In this document: in pieces, positions 1 to 6,598 of the stretch
Numbering within the stretch: position 1 is the stretch's first letter
Layout of the letters: each line of letters opens with the position of its first letter
DNA from: Nanogingivalis sp963545035
Lineage (GTDB): Bacteria > Patescibacteriota > Saccharimonadia > Saccharimonadales > Saccharimonadaceae
NCBI GenBank assembly: GCA_963545035.1
Contig: CAUUHU010000008.1
Coordinates: 1-20,975, forward strand
Direction: 5' to 3'
DNA length: 20,975 nt
Notes under the pieces: model-generated
The model's input: the letters and a program-made list of their open reading frames with translations, nothing else
Databases searched by the model: none
Told to the model about the DNA's origin: nothing
Translations under genes and position numbers: made by a program

Positions 1-579
1 AATATACTCCATGAATAAACTTTCACGTCGACGAGCTGGATAGCGCATCTTATTAATTGTTAAACCATTTCCAACTGCCGCAGCCGGATCACGTGTAAAA
101 TAAAGGTTTGGCATTGGGTCAAGCAAGAATGGGTAATTACTCTTAAAATAATAATTCAAATGAGTTTTCTCATCTTCTTCAGTTTTAATTTCATCCTTCT
201 TTACCCCTGACATGAGTTTTCGAACTAAATCAAGTGGCTCAAACTCACCCAAATAACGCATTAAAGCGTGAGTAACATGCCGTTCTCCCTGTTTTGAGGC
301 TCGAACAAAGTCTGAAATAAAACGCCATTTAATCTCATCGTTATAAAGTGATTCTGCGGCTAATTGATCAAGATAAAGAACTTCAATTCCTCGGCTACGC
401 AAAGTTTCTGCAAAAGCATCATGCTCTGCTTGCGCAACTTCTAGATATGGAATGTCATCAAAAAGCAATTGCTCCAAATATTCTGGAGTAAGCCCTTCAA
501 GTTCTTTTCCTGGTCTATGTAAAATTACGGTTTTGAGTTTTCCGATTTCACTATTCACTTGAATCGGTTTTTCACCCAT
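1..579 (-). CDS. arcA: Arginine deiminase, N-terminal part (cut by window edge)
   Basis: Hydrolyses L-arginine to citrulline and ammonia, the first step of the cytoplasmic arginine deiminase pathway that yields ATP through carbamoyl phosphate. Translating the minus strand from the ATG at 579 gives 193 codons open to the window edge; the full protein is usually about 400 residues, so roughly half is present. The start matches the family closely: GKLKTVILHRPGKELEGLTP near residues 13-32, LLFDDIPYLE near 38-47, and DPMPNLYFTRDP near 154-165, which carries the conserved Asp of the guanidinium-binding site. The catalytic His and Cys lie outside the window. A GGAGG ribosome site precedes the ATG by about 5 nt, behind a good promoter. 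Known of the group: the pathway occurs in host-associated Saccharibacteria, where it helps them tolerate acid and use arginine. The arcB and arcC partners are not visible and could lie to the left. Confidence 0.94.
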   Translation of the reverse strand, partial: MGEKPIQVNSEIGKLKTVILHRPGKELEGLTPEYLEQLLFDDIPYLEVAQAEHDAFAETLRSRGIEVLYLDQLAAESLYNDEIKWRFISDFVRASKQGERHVTHALMRYLGEFEPLDLVRKLMSGVKKDEIKTEEDEKTHLNYYFKSNYPFLLDPMPNLYFTRDPAAAVGNGLTINKMRYPARRRESLFMEYI

Positions 580-611
580 ATTCCCTCCCTTATTTTTATG
601 TTTATGCTTTA

Positions 612-640
612 ATTTTACCATAAAGTTTAAGTTTTATCAA
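612..640 (-). promoter_or_regulatory. Promoter of arginine deiminase gene
   Basis: On the minus strand, TTGATA (640-635) and TAAAAT (617-612) are separated by exactly 17 bp, with a TGG extended -10 just before TAAAAT. The predicted start lies about 25 nt upstream of the arcA ATG, leaving room for the GGAGG site. An imperfect inverted repeat (620-631 and 644-655) overlaps the promoter. Confidence 0.75.
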
Positions 641-654
641 TCAGTTTAACTTTA

Positions 655-683
655 TTGACCTTTTGGCGAAAAAATGGTATAAT
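655..683 (+). promoter_or_regulatory. Promoter of the 105-aa protein gene
   Basis: TTGACC (655-660) and TATAAT (678-683) have a 17-bp spacer and a TGG extended -10 (675-677). A near-consensus ribosome site, GGAGGTGA, lies at 703-710, 6 nt before the ATG at 717. This is one of the best promoter/ribosome-site pairs in the window, which supports the small gene being real. Confidence 0.82.
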
Positions 684-716
684 AGAAGAATCTTAGTACC
701 TTGGAGGTGATTAATT

Positions 717-1034
717 ATGGTAAAAATTAAGGTGAAACATAAGTTTCGTGCAAAAACTGCCACAATGGATATTTCAGAGAGCACGCTTATTCATGCCGAA
801 AACGGCTACGCCTGGGCAATCCAAAGAATTTTCAATTTTTATTTACAGATATGCCACTATCAAAGAGGGAAACTTCAGCCTCAAAGTATAAAATTCTGGC
901 GAGTTGAGCCGAAAACTCCTAAGCAAACTTTCGCACACCGAACAGATAATCTTTCGGCTTGCGAAAAAGAAAATTGCTCATTTTGTAATGCTGGAAAATA
1001 TGAAGAATGCCCAAATAATCGCCATAAATTATAA
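717..1034 (+). CDS. Small Cys-containing protein of unknown function (105 aa)
   Basis: I do not recognise this protein. Its start is well supported by a strong promoter and by GGAGGTGA 6 nt upstream of the ATG, and it ends directly at a hairpin terminator, so it looks like a complete single-gene unit divergent from arcA. The N-terminus is basic (MVKIKVKHKFRAK). The middle is mixed, with many aromatic residues. The C-terminus holds four cysteines, C82-x4-C87-x2-C90-x7-C98, spaced in a way that could bind a metal such as zinc. No signal peptide or membrane segment is visible. It might be a small nucleic-acid-binding or regulatory protein linked to arginine metabolism, but only its position suggests that. 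Overlapping frames at 881-1078 (minus) and 904-1107 (plus) lack such signals. Confidence 0.72.
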   Translation: MVKIKVKHKFRAKTATMDISESTLIHAENGYAWAIQRIFNFYLQICHYQRGKLQPQSIKFWRVEPKTPKQTFAHRTDNLSACEKENCSFCNAGKYEECPNNRHKL

Positions 1035-1060
1035 AACCCTTCTAAAAGGGTTTTATTTCT
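1033..1060 (+). terminator. Hairpin terminator between convergent genes
   Basis: A 9-bp perfect stem, AAAACCCTT (1033-1041) with AAGGGTTTT (1046-1054) and a CTAA loop, is followed by a T-rich stretch (ATTTCTTTT). It directly follows the stop of the 105-aa gene (1032-1034) and overlaps the stop of the mscS-like gene on the other strand (1055-1053), so it may serve both. The U-tract is better on the plus strand. Confidence 0.8.
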
Positions 1061-2000
1061 TTTCTGGTTTTTTTGCATTATTTTTATTATGCCGATTTGG
1101 TGTGTGATTTTTAGTATTCTTACCCTTCGCTGTAATGCGATTTATATCATGAATAACCATTTGTGGATACGGGAGAACGATATCATTTTCATCGAATGCT
1201 TTTTTGATTTCACGTCGAAAAATTCCCGCAACATCCCACTGCCTACCAGCCTTAACTCGCCCTAAACATTTTATTTCCATAGAAGAATCCAAGAATTTAT
1301 TAACATAATCAAACTTAATCGGCTCAATAATATTCTTTTTAAGCTCAGGATTTTCTAGCATTTTCCTACCAACACCGTTAATAACCTCTTCAAGAGTATC
1401 GATATCTGTGTCATAAGAAACTCCGAATAATAAATTAACATTTGCATATTTAAATGAGAGGTTTGTTACAGCCTCGCTTGCACCGTTTCGAATTGTATGA
1501 ACTTTTCCGTCAACATCTCGAATCTGTGTAATTCGCAGAGAGATATTTTCAACCTTACCAGACATTAAGCGTCCGCCAACCATAATCTCAATCGTATCAC
1601 CAACTCGGTATTGATTTTCGCCAACAATAAAGAATCCCGCAAGGATGTCGCGCGTGGTCGTTTGAGCACCAAGACCAACTACAACACCAATCAATCCAGC
1701 TCCGGTCATAAGTGAAGCTACATTAACTCCAATAGAAGAAAGAAAGCTCATTGCAGCCGTTATCCATATGACAATATCTACAGCCGTTTTAGCAATCTTT
1801 GAAATTGTTTCATTACGTTTTAGTCGCTCTTCAGAGCGTTTAATTTTTTTAGCTTTTTTTCGGATTCCAAATGCAAAATTAATAATCTTCCTTGAAAGGA
1901 AGCTAGCTAAAATCGCCAACAGCACAATTGCAAACGGCTCAAACCAGTTATAAGCCAATATGCTAGCTATAAATTTTTCAATACTCTTAAAAATATCCAT
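1053..2000 (-). CDS. MscS-family small-conductance mechanosensitive channel
   Basis: A membrane channel that opens under membrane tension to release solutes in hypo-osmotic shock. The protein has 315 residues, close to the usual 280-300. Membrane segments lie near residues 20-42 and 70-90, followed by the pore helix at about 94-127 (ASLMTGAGLIGVVVGLGAQ, then RDILAGFFIV), with the Gly/Ala pattern typical of MscS. The beta domain follows with ENQYRVGDTIEI near 128-139. The last 25 residues are basic and Asn-rich and outside the family core. The ATG at 2000 has no usable ribosome site. It lies only 8 nt after a predicted -10 element, suggesting a leaderless message. It follows the LexA-like gene by 41 bp but appears to have its own promoter. 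Confidence 0.92.
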   Translation of the reverse strand: MDIFKSIEKFIASILAYNWFEPFAIVLLAILASFLSRKIINFAFGIRKKAKKIKRSEERLKRNETISKIAKTAVDIVIWITAAMSFLSSIGVNVASLMTGAGLIGVVVGLGAQTTTRDILAGFFIVGENQYRVGDTIEIMVGGRLMSGKVENISLRITQIRDVDGKVHTIRNGASEAVTNLSFKYANVNLLFGVSYDTDIDTLEEVINGVGRKMLENPELKKNIIEPIKFDYVNKFLDSSMEIKCLGRVKAGRQWDVAGIFRREIKKAFDENDIVLPYPQMVIHDINRITAKGKNTKNHTPNRHNKNNAKKPEKK

Positions 2001-2008
2001 CTTCTTTA

Positions 2009-2037
2009 ATTAAAGCACATGCATTTTACTTTTTCAA
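2009..2037 (-). promoter_or_regulatory. Promoter of the mscS-like gene, probably leaderless
   Basis: TTGAAA (2037-2032) and TTTAAT (2014-2009) are separated by 17 bp, with a TGC extended -10. Only 8 nt (TAAAGAAG) separate the -10 from the ATG at 2000. Transcription would therefore start at or within 1-2 nt of the start codon, and the AAGAAG before the ATG is too close to act as a Shine-Dalgarno site. Confidence 0.6.
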
Positions 2038-2041
2038 GACA

Positions 2042-2392
2042 TTAATACCATAAAGTTAAAATTGCATCATCTATTTTTTGCGCATTTTCAATTTGATTAT
2101 TTTCTGCATAAAAATCACGTTTTTTTACTAAAAAATCATGAACTGCTTTTTCGTCTCCAGTTAACTCTGAGCCCTGTTTTCTTATAGAGATCGAACGCGC
2201 CTCACCATTTTCAGACTTAGAAAGCTTCCCCATTAGAATTAAATTATCGATATGTTTCGAAACAGTTGCAACCGATCTATAGCCCATACCGCGAGCTATT
2301 TCGCGATATGTTGGGCTATATCCAGATTCTTCAATGAAAACTTCGATAAAGTTCAAAAGCTCAACTTGCTTTTTCGTTAAATTATTCGCCAT
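2042..2392 (-). CDS. LexA-type winged-helix DNA-binding protein without protease domain
   Basis: Probably a transcriptional regulator. Residues 3-70 match the LexA N-terminal winged helix: LTKKQVELLNFIEVFIEESGYSPTYREIA, then YRSVATVSKHIDNLILMGKL, then a wing ending in ARSISI. LexA normally has about 200 residues with a Ser-Lys self-cleaving domain. Here the remaining 45 residues form a charged, probably helical tail (GDEKAVHDFLVKKRDFYAENNQIENAQKIDDAILTLWY) with no protease motifs, so RecA-driven self-cleavage is not expected. I chose the ATG at 2392, which has AGGTGA about 5 nt upstream. A GTG at 2401 in the same frame is less likely because it lies inside that site. It overlaps the upstream LCP gene by 11 bp, so the two are probably co-translated at the end of the polysaccharide operon. 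Its target is unknown; the operon itself is a reasonable guess. Confidence 0.85.
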   Translation of the reverse strand: MANNLTKKQVELLNFIEVFIEESGYSPTYREIARGMGYRSVATVSKHIDNLILMGKLSKSENGEARSISIRKQGSELTGDEKAVHDFLVKKRDFYAENNQIENAQKIDDAILTLWY

Positions 2393-4076
2393 TATCCTCA
2401 CCTAAAACAATAATTATATCCGCATCTTCACCATATGAAGATAACTTAGATGGAAGTTTTTCGGCTTTTGTAGAATATTTAGATTCAAGTTTTTTAATCG
2501 TATTTGGCTTCGATTCTTGCTTAATGTAATAAACTTTTGTCTTTTCATAGTCCTGTGTTGGAGCAGAATCAATCTCCTGAACAGTATAACCTTCTTTTTC
2601 AAGCTTCTTTTGTTCTTGAGCTGCTAGTCCAGAATAATTTGTACCATTCAAAATTTTAATTTTAGCCGATTCTTTCACTATATCGCCGCCTAAAGTATTT
2701 TTTGAAATATATGCTTGAATTTCGCTATAGTCAAAAATTCCAGCTTTAGGGATAACCGCACTAACAGATCCAATATTACCTGTCGTAAAGTAGTTTCCGG
2801 ATGCATCAGATTCATTAACTAATGGCAAAGATGTCATTTTACCGCTATTAAAGTTCTGAGCAATTTCCGAAACGGTTTTCAATTCTGAAGATTCAAACGT
2901 GTGGTGAATATTTTCACCAAGTGAATTAGCAATTGATAGTAAAGTTATCGGATTCATTTTTTGCTGATTAATTTTAGCTAGAGTAGCTTTTAGGATTTTT
3001 TGTTGATTTCGTTCACGGTCAAAATTACTTCCGCTCAGACCAACTCCACCTTCAGAACCACGCGCTCGAGAAAACGCCAAAGCAGCCGCACCGTCCATAT
3101 GATAAGTTTTACCGCTCTGGTAATTAATTTTAGTAGCAACGTCATAAACCCTATCTGAACCATCATAGGCTTCAACTTTAACGTCGATTCCACCAACAGC
3201 GTCCACTGCATCAATTAAAACTTTCCAGTTTCCATGAACTACGTATTGGATATCTAGTCCAAGAATCTCTTTCACCTTTTCAGATAATGCTTTTTGACCA
3301 GCCTTCTCCGCATCTTCTTCACTTGAACCGCTATTTTTCGCATCGTAATAGCCACATCCATAAGTTTCATTCAATTTTCCGGCAGTAGTTCCAAGCCAAG
3401 TTTTGCACGTATGCTTCACCCAAAGATCTCGCGGTAATGAAACCGTTTTAATTTCTTTACTTTCTTGATTAACAGAAGCAACCATGATTGAGTCCGTCAA
3501 TTCTTCTCCATCCCAACCCTTTGGTGAAGTTCCAAAAATTAAAATATTAGTGCGACCGTTTGAGTCAGTCTTAAGTTTTTTATTCTCAATAACACCAAGG
3601 ATGTTTCCATTAGTAATTTTATTTAACGTATTAAGCGTTGGATAAATTAGCCATCCACCAATGGCCAATAGCAATAATATAATAATAGCAAAAAATCGCT
3701 TGATTGATCGGCGTTTTTTAAACTGCTCTAAAGTTAAAGGTTTTTTACCTTTCTTTTCTCGCTTATTATTATTTTTTTCGAACTTTCGGAGTAGTTTTTG
3801 ATGCTTTTTTGAAGCAACTCTCTCCTTATGCTCAGCTTCTTGTAGTTCTTCAATTTCTAGATTTTGTAATGCAGTTTCAATATCTTTGCCTGAATCTTTT
3901 TCACCCTTCTCAGGTTTCTTAGTTTGAACAAAATCATCAACAGAACCTCTGTTTTGAGGTTTTCCCGCTTTTAAATCTGGCTTCTTAACTGTTTCTTTAG
4001 GGCTATTATTTAGACTTAAAGCTTCAACTCTTCGCCTCGGTGTGAATCCGTCTATTAATCTCTGATTTTTTTTCAT
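2382..4076 (-). CDS. LytR-CpsA-Psr (LCP) family glycopolymer-peptidoglycan transferase
   Basis: LCP enzymes transfer polysaccharide or teichoic-acid-like polymers from a lipid carrier to peptidoglycan on the outer face of the membrane. The protein has 564 residues from the ATG at 4076. It has a long, charged cytoplasmic N-terminus of about 125 residues, one membrane segment (FFAIIILLLLAIGGWLIY), the LCP domain, and a C-terminal LytR_C domain of about 90 residues starting near AKIKILNGTNYSGLA. LCP signatures include ELTDSIMVASV, TVSLPRDLWV, KLNETYGCG, DAVGGIDV, and the Arg-rich FSRAR...FDRERNQQKI that binds the pyrophosphate. I preferred the ATG at 4076, preceded by AAGGAG, over a TTG at 4088. 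It overlaps the upstream Wzy-like gene by 53 bp and the downstream LexA-like gene by 11 bp. Its job is most likely anchoring the polymer made by this locus. Confidence 0.93.
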   Translation of the reverse strand: MKKNQRLIDGFTPRRRVEALSLNNSPKETVKKPDLKAGKPQNRGSVDDFVQTKKPEKGEKDSGKDIETALQNLEIEELQEAEHKERVASKKHQKLLRKFEKNNNKREKKGKKPLTLEQFKKRRSIKRFFAIIILLLLAIGGWLIYPTLNTLNKITNGNILGVIENKKLKTDSNGRTNILIFGTSPKGWDGEELTDSIMVASVNQESKEIKTVSLPRDLWVKHTCKTWLGTTAGKLNETYGCGYYDAKNSGSSEEDAEKAGQKALSEKVKEILGLDIQYVVHGNWKVLIDAVDAVGGIDVKVEAYDGSDRVYDVATKINYQSGKTYHMDGAAALAFSRARGSEGGVGLSGSNFDRERNQQKILKATLAKINQQKMNPITLLSIANSLGENIHHTFESSELKTVSEIAQNFNSGKMTSLPLVNESDASGNYFTTGNIGSVSAVIPKAGIFDYSEIQAYISKNTLGGDIVKESAKIKILNGTNYSGLAAQEQKKLEKEGYTVQEIDSAPTQDYEKTKVYYIKQESKPNTIKKLESKYSTKAEKLPSKLSSYGEDADIIIVLGEDNGE

Positions 4077-5469
4077 AAGCTCCTTCAATTATAGCAAAAA
4101 TGAAAGCCAAAATCAAATAAATATGTAGTGTGTTTGGTAATCCTGAGAAAAAATACCACTGAATTAAAAATGCAAAAACTACTGCCCAAATATATTTTTT
4201 ATCTTTAGCTAACCTAAACATTGAAAGTAGAATAAGAGACCAAATTAGAAAACCAAAAATACCAAGCTCTAACAAAATTGATAGAAACTCGTTCTGGACA
4301 ATTTCTGAAGTATTTGCGATTTTATGCGTAAAATTGTAAATTGCAGCACCCGATCCGCCCGCACCAACACCAAAAAACATTACAAAAATATTCGAACGCC
4401 AAGTTTCAACCGCTAAATCTGACATCTTGGTTCGTTCATCTGTTGACTTTTCAACGTATCCATTAAATAATGCTTTTTTTGAATCCTGGATATTTTTTTG
4501 ATTATCATGTTGGTTTTCGAAACCTTCAATTGCTGGTTCATTAATTTCATGATTTCCTATTTTTTCAATCTTCGGTAGACTAATTTTACCTAAACTTATC
4601 TGATTCACGCTTTTCGAAATTGAATCATAAAAACCATCGCTAATTCGCGGGTTCAATTCCGTAAAGATTGCATGAAAAATCACTCCACTCAAAAAACTCG
4701 AAAGCACAAAACTCATTGAAATTATTATATTCGAAAGTATTTTTCTTTTCGAAAATGGTTGATTAATGAAAATAAGAACTAGAATTGCAAAAATTGCGGC
4801 AAAAATTGCCCCACGTGAAAGTGTTAGATACAATGAGAATAATAAAATCCAAAGTGTTATTTTTTCAAATTTTGAAGCTTTTTTGTTAAAAACCTTATGG
4901 GTTATTAAAACTATCGGCGCCAAAAGCATACTTCCAAAAAATTGCGGCTCAATCGCAAAAACACTTGGTCGCACAAACCCAAATCCCTGCGCCCTACATC
5001 CTGCGCATAATCCCCAATCTGTCCAAGCTCCATAAATAACTTGAAGAATTGACAAGCAAGCCATTACTAAACTACTAAAAATAAAGTTTTTAGTTATCTT
5101 TTGAAAAAGTATTTTATTTTTCGAAAGACTTAAAATTACCAAAAAATCAAGCCATAAAACTAACCAAACTCCTGAAACCAATACTGTTCTTAATAAATTT
5201 TGCGTATTTAAAATTGTTAAAAAATTCCAAAACACAAAAAATCCAGTTAGTAAAACGGCGTTATTTTTTATTAATTTTTTACGGTTTTGGTAAATTGTTT
5301 TAATCCCGGCCAGAGCTAAAATAACTATATAAATTAAAGCAATCGAAAACTCTAGGTTTGCGCCAGCAGATTTTCCAAAGTGAAAATTAGGATAATATGA
5401 AAACCACATTGCGAATGGTGCAAAAAACAAAACCTTTTCAGTAAAGTTCAACTTTTTAAAATTTTCCAT
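4024..5469 (-). CDS. O-antigen ligase/Wzy-like polymerase membrane protein
   Basis: A polytopic membrane protein of 481 residues of the Wzy_C/RfaL type, which joins lipid-linked glycan repeats or ligates glycans to an acceptor. There are many hydrophobic segments (about 10-12). A large hydrophilic loop near residues 270-355 (NPRISDGFYDSISKSV to DERTKMSDLAVETWR) precedes the motif GVGAGGSGAAIYNF and the segment EFLSILLELGIFGFLIW, typical of the family's periplasmic loop and following helices. LTLSRGAIFA near residues 216-225 fits the conserved Arg region. The start ATG at 5469 has AAAAGGA upstream and overlaps the preceding glycosyltransferase by 14 bp. The downstream LCP gene overlaps it by 53 bp. 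Whether it polymerises or ligates cannot be decided from sequence alone. Confidence 0.85.
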   Translation of the reverse strand: MENFKKLNFTEKVLFFAPFAMWFSYYPNFHFGKSAGANLEFSIALIYIVILALAGIKTIYQNRKKLIKNNAVLLTGFFVFWNFLTILNTQNLLRTVLVSGVWLVLWLDFLVILSLSKNKILFQKITKNFIFSSLVMACLSILQVIYGAWTDWGLCAGCRAQGFGFVRPSVFAIEPQFFGSMLLAPIVLITHKVFNKKASKFEKITLWILLFSLYLTLSRGAIFAAIFAILVLIFINQPFSKRKILSNIIISMSFVLSSFLSGVIFHAIFTELNPRISDGFYDSISKSVNQISLGKISLPKIEKIGNHEINEPAIEGFENQHDNQKNIQDSKKALFNGYVEKSTDERTKMSDLAVETWRSNIFVMFFGVGAGGSGAAIYNFTHKIANTSEIVQNEFLSILLELGIFGFLIWSLILLSMFRLAKDKKYIWAVVFAFLIQWYFFSGLPNTLHIYLILAFIFAIIEGAYEKKSEINRRIHTEAKS

Positions 5470-6598
5470 TAAAATTCCTTTTTATCTCTTCTTCAAAATT
5501 CTTCTTGAAATTCTCTTTCGAAAATTTCTTCGCGCTCTCCGAAACTTTTTCAGCATCGAAACTTATTTTTTCGAATTTCTCAACTGCCTTTAAAATTGAG
5601 GCTGAAGATTGTTTGTTAAAAAATATACCGTTTTCGCCATCTTTAATATAATCTTGAGCACCACCTTGATTAAAAGCTAAAACTGGCGTTCCTGTCGCCA
5701 ACGCTTCGATCGGTGCAATCCCGAAAGGCTCTAAACTAGGAAAAACAAAACCCTTTGCTTCGGCTACAATTTTCGAAAGCTCTAGAGGATCGCTAATCCG
5801 TGGAATAAATTTAATATTCTTAGCATCCCCGGCCAATTCAACCAATTTTTGATGTTCAGCACCACCTCCAACTAAAACTAGCTTTTCGCCGTTCTGCGAA
5901 AAAGCTTCAATCGCTAAATCTAGTTTTTTCCAATTTACTTGGCGTGAAGTTGTAATGTAATAATCTTTTTTATTTCTTTCGAGTTTAAACTTATCAACTT
6001 CTACCGGTGGAAAAACAACATTTGCATCACGTTTGTAATACTTTAAAATTTCATCTTTCGAATAGCTTGAGTTTGCAATTAGAAAATCTGGTTTTTGAGC
6101 AAGCTTAAAATCGTTTTTTCGAAGCGGATTAACTAACATTTTAAAGAAAAAACGCACCAAAAAACTTAGTTTACCAAACCCGGGATTATTAACATAATCG
6201 TCATACATTCCCCAGTAATATTGGATTGGTGGACCTTGCAAATAGCTAATGTGTAGCTGTTTTTCTGAAAGATTTAACCCTTTACTTTCAGCACAGCAAA
6301 TTGAAATAATAACATCAAAATCTTTTAGTTTTTTTCCTAAATTCCGAAAATATAAAACTCGCCCAACTGGTAAAATTTTACGCATTTTTGCAGGGAAAAT
6401 ATTTAGCCAGCCAGTTTCAACCTGCTTATTCGAAAACCAATCTACTTCTTTTTCAGAATATTGAGAAGTAAAAATTGGCGCTTCTGGAAAAATTTCCGAA
6501 ACTGTTAATACAACTTTTTCAGCTCCCCCATAAGTTGTCAACCAATCGGTCACAATTGCAACTTTTTTGCCTTTAAGCCATTTTGGATTTTCATTCAT
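5456..6598 (-). CDS. Family-4-type (GT-B) glycosyltransferase
   Basis: Cytoplasmic or membrane-associated glycosyltransferase of 380 residues adding one sugar to the lipid-linked chain. The N-terminal domain has VAIVTDWLTTYGGAEKVV (residues 13-30), with the GGAEK loop common in this group, and LQGPPIQYYWGMYDDY (120-135), a pattern seen in mannosyl- and rhamnosyltransferase-like enzymes. The nucleotide-sugar domain has TSRQVNWKKLDLAIEAF (217-233), LVGGGAEHQKL and the E-x7-E motif EPFGIAPIE (E290, E298). The start overlaps the stop of the priming transferase as TAATG, so it is translationally coupled. It probably adds the second or a later sugar; donor and acceptor are not predictable. Confidence 0.92.
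   Translation of the reverse strand: MNENPKWLKGKKVAIVTDWLTTYGGAEKVVLTVSEIFPEAPIFTSQYSEKEVDWFSNKQVETGWLNIFPAKMRKILPVGRVLYFRNLGKKLKDFDVIISICCAESKGLNLSEKQLHISYLQGPPIQYYWGMYDDYVNNPGFGKLSFLVRFFFKMLVNPLRKNDFKLAQKPDFLIANSSYSKDEILKYYKRDANVVFPPVEVDKFKLERNKKDYYITTSRQVNWKKLDLAIEAFSQNGEKLVLVGGGAEHQKLVELAGDAKNIKFIPRISDPLELSKIVAEAKGFVFPSLEPFGIAPIEALATGTPVLAFNQGGAQDYIKDGENGIFFNKQSSASILKAVEKFEKISFDAEKVSESAKKFSKENFKKNFEEEIKRNFNGKF

Noticed and set aside
881..1107. Two small open frames (881-1078 minus, 904-1107 plus) overlapping the 105-aa gene and the terminator
   Set aside because: Neither has a ribosome site or promoter; both run through the hairpin terminator and overlap better-supported genes.
2042..2392. 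Annotation as SOS repressor LexA
   Set aside because: The Ser-Lys protease domain and cleavage site are missing, so SOS-type function cannot be supported.
2393..2401. GTG start for the LexA-like protein
   Set aside because: The GTG lies within the AGGTGAGG ribosome site of the ATG at 2392, and the domain begins just after that ATG.
4077..4088. TTG start for the LCP gene
   Set aside because: The ATG at 4076 is preceded by AAGGAG, which would lie inside the coding region if the TTG were used; the TTG has no ribosome site.
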